Positions 56,801-64,000 of a stretch of DNA of 64,000 nucleotides are shown piece after piece. Source of the DNA: Sciurus carolinensis (Eukaryota > Chordata > Mammalia > Rodentia > Sciuridae); assembly GCF_902686445.1 (NCBI RefSeq), contig NC_062213.1, forward strand, positions 43,598,741 to 43,662,740, written 5' to 3'. The stretch's first letter is position 1. Each line of letters begins with the position of its first letter. Made by a program: the position numbers and the translations under genes. A model generated the notes under the pieces. That model searched no databases, was not told the DNA's origin, and was given only the letters and a program-made list of their open reading frames with translations.

Positions 56801-57746
56801 TTTTTTTGAATGCACCCCATGAAATAAATCTTCCTCTAAGTACTGCTTTCATAGTGTCCCAGAGATTTTGATATGATGTGTCTTTGTTCTCGTTTACTTC
56901 TAAGAATTTTTTTATTTCCCTCCTGATGTCTTCTGTTATCCATTCATCATATAATAGTGTATTATTTAGTCTCCAGGTATTGGAGAAGTTTCTGTTTTTT
57001 ATTCTGTCATTTATTTCTAATTTCAATCCATTATGATCTGATAGAGTACAAGGTAGTATCTCTATCTTCTTGTATTTACTAACAGTAGCTTTGTGGCATA
57101 AAATATGGTCTATTTTAGAGAAGGATCCATGTGCTGCTGAGAAGAAAGTGTATTCATTCTTTGTTGGATGGTATATTCTATATATGTCTGTTAAGTCTAA
57201 ATTGCTGATTGTGTTGTTGAGATCTATAGTTTCTTTATTCAATTTTTGTTTGGACGATCTATCCAGTGATGAGAGAGGTGTGTTAAAATCGCCTAGTATT
57301 ATTGTGTTGTGGTCTATTTGATTTCTGGAATTGAGAAGGATTTGTTTGACGTACGTGGATGAGCCAATGTTCGGGGCATAGATATTTATGATTGTTATGT
57401 CTTGCTGATTTATGCTTCCCTTAAGCAGCATGTAATGTCCTTCTTTATCCCTTCTGACTAGTTTTGGTTTGAAGTCCACATTATCTGAGATGAGGATGGA
57501 TACTCCAGCTTTTTTGCTGTGTCCGTGTGCATGGTATGTTTTTCCCCATCCTTTCACCTTTAGTCTATGGGTGTCTTTTTCTATGAGATGTGTCTCTTGC
57601 AGGCAGCATATTGTTGGATTTTTCTTTTTAATCCAATCTGCCAGTCTGTGTCTTTTGATTGATGAATTCAGGCCATTAACATTCAGGGTTATTATTGTGA
57701 TATGATTTGTATTCCCAGTCAATGGACTCATATTTGTTTTTGACAT
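53898..57746 (-). CDS. ORF2: L1 ORF2 protein (endonuclease and reverse transcriptase)
   Basis: 1,282 residues, full length for the family. APE-like endonuclease at the N-terminus nicks target DNA: LNVNGLN (21-27), QETHL (50-54), GDFN (152-155), KIDHIL (211-216) and SDHN (236-239) are all present. Reverse transcriptase follows: SPGPDG (478-483), [10 protein letters not shown] (about 605-614), TRQGCPLSP (665-673) and the catalytic FADD (708-711). The C-terminal Cys motif C-x3-C-x7-H-x4-C is at 1138-1155. No stop or frameshift interrupts it. Translation in other L1s is by reinitiation after ORF1; the 31-nt spacer fits. All catalytic residues I can recognise are in place. Confidence 0.97.
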   Translation of the reverse strand: MSKTNMSPLTGNTNHITIITLNVNGLNSSIKRHRLADWIKKKNPTICCLQETHLIEKDTHRLKVKGWGKTYHAHGHSKKAGVSILISDNVDFKPKLVRRDKEGHYMLLKGSINQQDITIINIYAPNIGSSTYVKQILLNSRNQIDHNTIILGDFNTPLSSLDRSSKQKLNKETIDLNNTISNLDLTDIYRIYHPTKNEYTFFSAAHGSFSKIDHILCHKATVSKYKKIEILPCTLSDHNGLKLEINDRIKNRNFSNTWRLNNTLLYDEWITEDIRREIKKFLEVNENKDTSYQNLWDTMKAVLRGRFISWGAFKKRSRNQQINELTLQLKALEKEEQTNTKSSRRQEIVKIRAEINEIETKETIGKINKINSWFFEKINKIDKPLATLTKRKREKTQITKIRNEQGNITTDTSEIQNIIRSYFENLYSNKTENLEDINKFLETYELPKLNEEDIHNLNKPISSNEIEEVIKSLPTKKSPGPDGFSAEFYKTFKEELIPILLKLFHEIEEEGTLPNSFYEANITLIPKPDRDTSRKENFRPISLMNIDAKILNKILANRIQIYIKKIVHHDQVGFIPGMQGWFNIRKSINVIHHINRLKVKNHMIISIDAEKAFDKIQHPFMLKTLEKIGVMGTFLNIIKAIYAKPMANIILNGEKLKAFPLKTGTRQGCPLSPLLFNIVLETLARAIRQTKEIKGIRIGKEELKLSLFADDMIIYLEEPGNSTRKLLELISEFSKVAGYKINAHKSNAFLYISDESSEREIRKTTPFTIASKKIKYLGINLTKEVKDLYNENYRTLKKEIQENLRRWKDLPCSWIGRINIVKMAILPKVLYRFNAIPIKIPMMYLAEIEQAIMKFIWKNKKPRIAKAILSSKSEAGGIAIPDLQLYYKAIVTKTAWYWYQNRQVDQWYRIEDMDTNPNKYNFLILDKGSNNMQWRKDSLFNKWCWENWKTICNRMKLNPYLSPYTKLNSKWIKDLGIRPETLHLIEEKVGPNLQLVGSGSDFLNRTPIAQEIKARINNWDRFKLKSFLSAKETIRNVKREPTEWENIFANHTSDRALISRIYKELKKLYTKNTNNPINKWAKEMNRHFTEEDVQVITRYMKKCSTSLVIREMQIKTTLRFHLTPIRMAIIKNTSNNRCWRGCGEKGTLIHCWWGCKLVQPLWKAVWRFLRKLGMETPFDPAIPLLGLYPKDLKSAYYRDTATSMFIAAQFTIARLWNQPRCPSVDEWIKKLWHIYTMEYYSAMKNDKIMAFVGKWSKLENIMLSEISQSQKTKGRMISLISG

Positions 57747-57777
57747 GATTTGGTTTCTCCTTTATTTGGCTATTCCT

Positions 57778-58824
57778 TTAGGCTAGCGCCTCCTGTTGCT
57801 GATTTGCATCGTTGTTTTTCATCTCTTCCTCATGGAATATTTTGCTGAGAATGTTCTGTAATGCTGGCTTTCTTTTTGTAAATTCCTTTAGCTTTTGTTT
57901 ATCATGGAAGGATCTTATTTCATCGTCAAATTTGAAGGTAAGTTTTGCTGGGTATAAGATTCTTGGTTGGCATCCATTTTCTTTCAGGGCTTGGTATATG
58001 TTGTTCCAGGCCCTTCTAGCTTTTAGGGTCTGGATTGAAAAATCTGCTGATATTCTTATTGGTTTCCCTCTGAATGTAATTTGATTCTTTTCTCTCGCGG
58101 CCTTTAAAATTCTGTCTTTATTTTGTATGTTAGGTATTTTCATAATAATGTGCCTTGGTGTGGGTCTGTTGTAATTTTGTATGTTTGGAGTTCTATAAGC
58201 CTCTTGTACTTGGTTTTCCATTTCGTTCTTCAGATTTGGGAAATTTTCTGTTATTATTTCATTGAATAGATTGTTCATTCCTTTGGTTTGTTTCTCTAAG
58301 CCTTCCTCAATCCCAATAATTCTCAAATTTGGCCTTTTCATGATATCCCATAGTTCTTGGAGATTCTGTTCATGATTTCTTACCATCTTCTCTGTTTGTT
58401 CCACTTTGTTTTCAAGGTTAAATATTTTGTCTTCAATGTCTGAGGTTCTGTCTTCCAGGTGTTCTATCCTATTGGTTATGCTTTCTATGGAGTTTTTAAC
58501 TTGGTTTATTGTTTCCTTCATTTCAAGGATTTCAGTTTGGTTTTTTTTCAGTATCTCTAACTCTTTATTGAAATGATCTCTTGCTTCCCGTATTTGGTCT
58601 TTTAACTGTTGATTGGTGCGATCATTTAATGCCTGCATTTGCTCTTTCATCTCCTCCTTCAATGCCTGCATTTGCTCTTTCATCTCCTCATTAGCTTCCC
58701 TGATCGTTTTAATTACGTACATTCTGAACTCCCTTTCTGACATTTCTTCTGCTGTGCTGTCATTGGGTTTTATTGATGTAGTATCTAGGTTTGTTTGGGA
58801 CATTTTCTTCCCTTGTTTTCTCAT
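57778..58824 (-). CDS. ORF1: L1 ORF1 protein (RNA-binding chaperone)
   Basis: 348 residues, the usual length for L1 ORF1p, a trimeric single-strand RNA-binding protein that coats L1 RNA and aids target-primed reverse transcription. N-terminal about 25 residues Ser/Thr-rich, then a long Glu/Lys/Gln heptad region (about 30-150: IREANEEMKEQMQALK ... IEDKIFNLENKVEQTE) forming the trimer coiled coil, then the RRM-like core (NLRIIGIEEG near 165-175) and the basic C-terminal domain (TFRGKPIRISADFS; ends QQQEALA). Residues 46-56 and 57-67 are a tandem 11-residue repeat, EEMKEQMQAL plus one. Start: the first ATG after the 5' UTR, with the second ORF 31 nt after its stop as in other L1s. Confidence 0.96.
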   Translation of the reverse strand: MRKQGKKMSQTNLDTTSIKPNDSTAEEMSEREFRMYVIKTIREANEEMKEQMQALKEEMKEQMQALNDRTNQQLKDQIREARDHFNKELEILKKNQTEILEMKETINQVKNSIESITNRIEHLEDRTSDIEDKIFNLENKVEQTEKMVRNHEQNLQELWDIMKRPNLRIIGIEEGLEKQTKGMNNLFNEIITENFPNLKNEMENQVQEAYRTPNIQNYNRPTPRHIIMKIPNIQNKDRILKAAREKNQITFRGKPIRISADFSIQTLKARRAWNNIYQALKENGCQPRILYPAKLTFKFDDEIRSFHDKQKLKEFTKRKPALQNILSKIFHEEEMKNNDANQQQEALA

Positions 58825-60221
58825 AATGGTCAGTTGTCAGTGGGACCCTGAGATGTTGCAGTTTTCCACTATTGGCTTATAGTGTCCCAGTAGATTTCCA
58901 GTGTATCACCTCCCAGCCTTCAGTAGCCTGATGTCTTGGAGGAATCTGATAAAGCAGCTCATTCGAAGAATACTGCCCCTAGCCCCCTACTGGTTCCACG
59001 TTTTGGAACTGGCTCTGTGCGGAAATGCTCTCACTGTGGGCCTGCACCGTGTAGCTGGCCGTGTGGGAAGAGCCCACTGCCGGAGTGTGGAAGACTACCT
59101 TGGGAAGACTCAAGCTGCCCTGCCCGGCTCTGCTAAGCCACCTCTATCTGGGCCTGCCACCCGGGCTGAGCTTTACCCAGTGGGCAGACTCACCCGTGGC
59201 TCCACTTCAGTCCGAGTCTCTCAATGCCTCCCCTTCTTAACTCCTGGGTTGTGGAGCGACCGGAGGTGCAGTCTCCCTCTAGGCCGCCATCTTGGATCGC
59301 CCCGTGAAGAGAGCCCGCAGCCGGAGTGGGCAGAGCCGCCTGAAGAGGTCTCCGGCTGCCCTGCCCTTATCCCTGAGGCTGACTGCAGATCGAGGCTCTC
59401 CGCTGGTTCTTTGCAGGAGTACACTGCACTGCAGGGGCTCCGGGACTCGGAGCGTGCTCTGTTCAGACAGGCTCTCACTAGGGGGCCAGTTCCGTTCCGA
59501 GAACCTGGAGAAGCTGGCTGTGTGGGCGGGGCCCACCGCCGGAGTGCGCAGGACTGCCTGTGGATGACTCTAGCTGCCCTGCCCGGCTCCGATAAGCCAC
59601 CTCTATCTGGGCCTGCCACCCGGGCCGAGCTTTACCCAGTGGGCAGACTCACCCGTGGCTCCACTTCAGTCCGAGTCTCTCAATGCCTCCCCTTCTTAAC
59701 TCCTGGGTTGTGGAGCGACCGGAGGTGCAGTCTCCCTCTAGGCCGCCATCTTGGATCGCCCCGTGAAGAGAGCCCGCAGCCGGAGTGGGCAGAGCCGCCT
59801 GAAGAGGTCTCCGGCTGCCCTGCCCTTATCCCTGAGGCTGACTGCAGATCGAGGCTCTCCGCTGGTTCTTTGCAGGAGTACACTGCACTGCAGGGGCTCC
59901 GGGACTCGGAGCGTGCTCTGTTCAGACAGGCTCTCACTAGGGAGCCAGTTCCGTTCCGAGAACCTGGAGAAGCTGGCTGTGTGGGCGGGGCCCACCGCCG
60001 GAGTGCGCAGGACTGCCTGTGGCTGACTCTAGCTGCCCTGCCCGGCTCCGATAAGCCACCTCTATCTGGGCCTGCCACCCGGGCTGAGCTTTACCCAGTG
60101 GGCAGACTCACCCGTGGCTCCACTTCAGTCCGAGTCTCTCAATGCCTCCCCTTCTTAACTCCTGGGTTGTGGAGCGACCGGAGGTGCAGTCTCCCTCTAG
60201 GCCGCCATCTTGGATCCTCTC
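58825..60221 (-). promoter_or_regulatory. L1 5' UTR promoter with tandem 459-bp monomers
   Basis: Two near-identical 459-bp monomers (about 60,215-59,757 and 59,756-59,298) precede a third unit that starts alike but diverges after about 150 bp and leads to ORF1. Each begins with the same ccaagatggcgg (plus-strand positions 60,202-60,213, 59,743-59,754, 59,284-59,295), a YY1-type site as at the start of human L1. CpG-rich throughout. Monomer 5' UTRs are known from mouse L1; the sequence here is unlike what I recall of mouse A, T or G monomers. Confidence 0.9.
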
Positions 60222-60235
60222 TCAAAAACATTTTT
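60222..60235. repeat. Target-site duplication, right copy, of the full-length L1
   Basis: tcaaaaacattttt, matching 53,666-53,679. Confidence 0.85.
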
Positions 60236-60359
60236 AATGAAAAAATCATCTCCAAATAAAATTTCATTCAGTTCCACAAATATTTTTGTGGAGTACTGTC
60301 ACTGTGAAAGGAGCAGTAAAGAACTTGTAAACTATAATCCCTTTATATAAGGAGCATAT

Positions 60360-61850
60360 AGTTTTTTTTTAATTAAAATATTTTTTTATTTTTACAGACA
60401 TTTTGATTCATTGTACACAAACGGGGTACAGTTTTTTGTTTATATTGTTGTATACAATGTATATTCATGCCATTCATGTAATCATACATGTATATAGGGT
60501 AATACTGTCTGTTTCATTCTACTGTTTTTCCATTCCCACCCCTTCCCACCCCTTTTTCCTCTACACCATCCAAAGTTCCTTCATTCTTCTCTTCCCCCCC
60601 CAACCCCCATCGTTTTATATTATCGTGCACTTATCAGAGAAAATATTCAGCCTTTGGTTTTTTGGGTTTGGCCTATTTCACTTAGCATGATATTTTCCAA
60701 CTTCATCCATTTACCAGCAAATGCCATAATATTATTATTCTTTATGACTGAATAATATTCCAGTGTGTATATATACCACAGTTTCTTTATCCATTTGTCA
60801 ATCGAAGGACATCTAGGTTGGTTCCACAATCAAGCTATTGTGAATTGAGCTGCTATGAACATTGATGTGGTTGCATCTCTGTAGTGTGCTGATTTTTAAG
60901 TCCTTTGGGTATAAACCGAGAAATGGGATAGTTGGGTCAATGGTGGATCCATTCCAAGCTTTCTGAGGAATCTCCATATAGCTTTCCAGAGTGGCCGTGC
61001 TAATTTGCAACTCCACCAGCAATGTATGAGTGTGCCTTTTTCCCCACATCTGCGTCAACACTTATTATTGCTTGTGTTCTTGATAATAGCCATTCTAATT
61101 GGAGTTAGATGAAATCTTAGGGTGGTTTTAATTTGCATTTCTCTAATTACCAGGGGTGAAGAGCACTTTTTCATATATTTGTTGATCATCTTCTTCTGTG
61201 AAGTGTCTGACCATTTCCTTAGCCCATTTATTGATTGGGTTCTTTGTATTTTTGGTGTAAAGTTTTGTAAGTTCTTTATAAACTTTGGAGATGAGTGCTC
61301 TGTCTGAAGTGTGTGTGGAAAAGATTTTCTCCCACTCTGTAGGCTCTCTTTTCACATTATTGATTGTTTCCTGTGCTGAGAAAAACTTTTTAGTTTGAAT
61401 CTATCCCATTTATTGATTCTTGCTTTTATTTCTTGTGCTATGGGGGTCTTGTTAAGGAAGTCTGGTCCTAAGCCAACATGATGGAGATTCGGGCCTACTT
61501 TTTCTTCTACTTGGTGAAGGGTCTCAGGTCTAACTCCTAGATCCTTGATCCATTTTGAGTTGAGTTTTGTACAGGGTGAGAGATAGGGGTTTAGTTTCAT
61601 TTTACTGCATATGGATTTCCAATTTTCCCAGCACCATTTGTTGAAGAGGCTATCTTTTCTCCATTGTAAGTTTTTGGCACCCTTGTCTAGTATAAGGTTT
61701 CTGTACTTATGAGGGTATGTCTCTGTGTCTTCTATCCTGTACCATTGATCTACCTGTCTATTTTGGTGCCAGTACTAAACTGTTTTTGTTACTTTTGCCC
61801 TATAGTAGAGTTTAAGGTCTGGTATAGTGATACCTCCTGCATCACTCTTC
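60360..61850 (-). repeat. LINE-1, 5'-truncated, older copy
   Basis: 3' tail at about 60,360, 3' UTR, then the last third of ORF2 with frameshifts ([54 protein letters not shown] on the minus strand). Alignable to 53,715-55,130 of the intact copy. No RT domain left. Confidence 0.9.
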
Positions 61851-61884
61851 CTGTCATTATTTTTTGACAGTGATAAATATTTAA

Positions 61885-64000
61885 GACATTTTTTTCATAC
61901 TTGTATATGGGGTAATAATGTCTGTCTCAATCTACCATCCTTCCCATCCCCACTCGCCCCACTCCTCCCCTCACTCCCCTTTGTATAATCCACAGATCCT
62001 TCATTCTTCCTTGCCCACCCCCCACTATGGATCAGCATCCACTTATCAGAGAAAAAATTTGGCCTTTGGTTTTTTTGGGTTTGTCTTATTTCACTTAGCT
62101 TGATATTCTCCATCTCCATCCATTTACCAGCAAATGCCATAATTACATTCTTCTTTAAGGCTGAATAATATTCCATTGTGTATATGTACCACATTTTCTT
62201 TATCCATTCATCTGATGAAGGGCATCTAAGCTCATTGTATAGTTTACCTATCATGAAATGAGCTGCTGTAAACATTGATGTGGCTGCATCACTGTAGTAT
62301 GCTGATTTTAAGTTCTTTGGTATAAGCAGAGGCATGGGATAATCTTAAATGGTGGTTCCATTCCAAGTTTTCTGAGGAATTTCCATAATGCTTTCCAAAG
62401 TGATTGTACCAGTCTGCATTCCTATCAACAATATATGAGTGTACCTCTATCCCTACATCCTTGCCAACACTTATTTTTGATTGTATTCGTAATAATTGCC
62501 ATTCTGACTGGAGTGAGATGAAATCTTAGAGCAGTTTTGATTTGCATTTCTCTAATTGCAAGAGATGGTAAACATTTTTCATGTTTGTTGGTCAATTGTA
62601 TTTCTTCTGTGAAGTGTCTGTTCAGTTTTTTAACCCATTTATTGATTGGGTTATTTGTTTTTTTGGTGTTAAGTTTTTTGAGTTCTTTATATATCTTGGG
62701 GATGAGTGCTCTGTCTGAGGTATGTGTGGTAAAGATTTTTTTCCCATTCTGTAGGCTCTCTCTTCAAATTGTTGATTGTTTCCTTTGCTGAGAAGAAGCC
62801 TTTTAGTTTGAATCCCACTGCATTTATTGATTCTTAATTTTACTTCTTGCTCTTTAGGATTCTTGTTAAGGAAGTCAGGCCCTAAATTGATATGATGAAG
62901 ATTTGGGCCTACTTTTTCTTCTGTTAGGTGCAGGGTCTCTGTTTTAGTGCCTAAGTCTTTGATCCACATTGAGTTGATTTTTGTGCAGGGTGAGAGAGGT
63001 TTAATTTCATTTTGTTACATATGGATTTCCAGTTTTCCCAGCACCATTTGTTGAATAGGCTATCCTTTCTCCAACGTGTATTTTTGGCACCTTTGCCTAG
63101 TATGAGATAACTGTATTTATGTGGATTTGTCTCTTTGTCTCCTATTTTGTACCATTGGTCTACATGTCTGTTTTGGTGCCAATACCATGCTGTTTTTGTT
63201 ACTATTGCTCTGTAGTATAGTTTAAGGTCTGGTAGTGTGATGCCTTCTGCTTCACTCTTCTTGTTAAAGATTGCCTTGACTATTCTGGGTCTCTAACTGA
63301 GCCATATCCCCAGTCCAATTTCTTTCTTTAGTGTTCTGTAGTTTTCATTATAGATGTCTTTCAACTTTTGTTAGATTGATTCCTAAGTATTTTATTTTTT
63401 GAGGCTATTGTGAATGGGGTAGTTTTCCTAATTTCTCTTGTAGTGGATGTGTCATTTGTGTATAAAAATTCATTTGATTTATGGGTACTGATTTTATATC
63501 CTGCTACTTTGCTGAATTCATTTATGAGTTCTAGAAGTTTTCTGGTGGAACTTTTTGGATTTTCTTTTCTTTTTTTTTTTTTTGGTGCTGAGGATTGAAC
63601 CCAGGGCCTTGTGCTTGCAAGGCAAGCACTCTACCAACGGAGCTATATCCCCAGCCAATGGATTTTCTAACTATAGAATCACATCGTTGGTAAATAGTGA
63701 TAGTTTGAGTTCTTCTTTTCCCATTTATATCCCTTGAATTTCTTTCATCTGTCTGATTGTTTTGGCTAGTTTCAAGGACAGTGTTGACTAGAAGTGGTGG
63801 AAGAGGGCATCCCTGTTTTGTTCCAGTTTTTAGGGGGAATTTCATTTTTTTCTCCACTTAGCATGATGTTTGCCATGGGCTTAGCATAGATAGGTTTTAC
63901 AATGTTGAGCTATGTTCCTACTATCCATAGTTTTTCTAGTGTTTTGAACATGAAGAGGTACTGTATTTTGTCAAATGCTTTCTCTGCATCTGTTGAGATT
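61885..64000 (-). repeat. LINE-1, broken older copy running off the window
   Basis: A second 3' end, then ORF2 remnants ([49 protein letters not shown]). Around 63,290-63,318 about 180 nt is replaced by a SINE scrap (actgagccatatccccagtcc), and an ID SINE sits at 63,567. It continues past the right edge through the RT region. Confidence 0.9.
63567..63656 (-). repeat. ID SINE inside the older L1, minus strand
   Basis: T run, ggtgctgaggattgaaccc, tgcttgcaaggcaagcac, ggagctatatccccagcc. The duplication tggattttct occurs before (about 63,557) and after (about 63,659). Confidence 0.92.

Larger units (their letters stand above)
53680..60221 (-). mobile_element. Full-length LINE-1 with both ORFs intact
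   Basis: About 6.5 kb, minus strand. Order along the element: GC-rich 5' UTR with tandem 459-bp monomers (60,221-58,825), ORF1 (58,824-57,778), a 31-nt spacer, ORF2 (57,746-53,898), a 3' UTR of about 180 nt with a G-rich tract, and an interrupted A-rich tail (to about 53,680). A 14-nt target-site duplication brackets it. No internal SINE, stop or frameshift was seen. Intact ORFs, the complete promoter and matching flanks indicate a young insertion that may still be able to move. Activity cannot be judged from sequence alone. Confidence 0.95.

Noticed and set aside
59221..60078. 132-codon and 85-codon minus-strand frames in the L1 5' UTR
   Set aside because: They repeat once per monomer, precede ORF1, and are short upstream frames of the UTR; no domain likeness.

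Overview
The window is nuclear DNA of a mammal, most likely a squirrel-family rodent. The evidence is split coding exons with GT-AG borders, CpG-island promoters and very dense rodent SINEs. Those SINEs are ID-type tRNA-derived copies, B1 heads fused to an ID tail, and an ID-like SINE with a longer tail ending in a 'tattgtgtcc...acaacta' motif. B1-ID fusions of this kind are known from squirrels and their relatives. The species call is inference from repeat style, and repeat family names are from memory, not from a library search.

Region 1 (about 1-29,990, + strand): the 3' two thirds of VIRMA (KIAA1429), the large scaffold of the m6A RNA-methyltransferase writer complex. Sixteen exons can be placed with splice sites, from inside the HEAT-like helical region to the arginine/glycine-rich C-terminus, stop codon and poly(A) signals. 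Upstream exons lie outside the window. Two exons each lack one base, at about 3,330 and 4,830, which breaks the frame; intron phases confirm both breaks independently. Everything else is intact, so sequencing or assembly error is the first explanation.

Region 2 (about 30,000-46,200): gene-poor and repeat-rich. It holds a processed retrocopy of EPB41L5 (minus strand, 35,346-37,046, 14-nt target-site duplication) made from the short-isoform mRNA. It also holds a damaged retrocopy of the 3' end of SVIL (supervillin; villin headpiece and 3' UTR, about 41,515-42,215) beside a CpG island, an L1 fragment, MLT1-like LTR pieces and a possible inverted-repeat DNA transposon.

Region 3 (about 46,200-53,660): a second CpG island with CRE-like and CCAAT boxes and a plausible first exon with splice donor. 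Human synteny has RAD54B/FSBP next after VIRMA on the same strand, so this is probably that promoter and the following repeat-filled DNA its first intron. This is inference, because no RAD54B coding exon is visible.

Region 4 (about 53,666-64,000): a block of LINE-1 on the minus strand. The first copy (about 53,680-60,221) is full length. It has a 14-nt target-site duplication, A-rich tail, intact ORF1 (348 aa), intact ORF2 (1,282 aa) with endonuclease, reverse transcriptase and cysteine motifs, and a GC-rich 5' UTR with tandem 459-bp monomers, each starting at a YY1-like site. It looks young and possibly retrotransposition-competent. Two older 5'-truncated or broken L1 copies follow.

I found no evidence of a novel multi-gene system. 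The observations most worth checking are the intact L1 with its 452-codon antisense ORF, the two VIRMA frame breaks, the short-isoform EPB41L5 retrocopy, and the SVIL retrocopy beside a CpG island.
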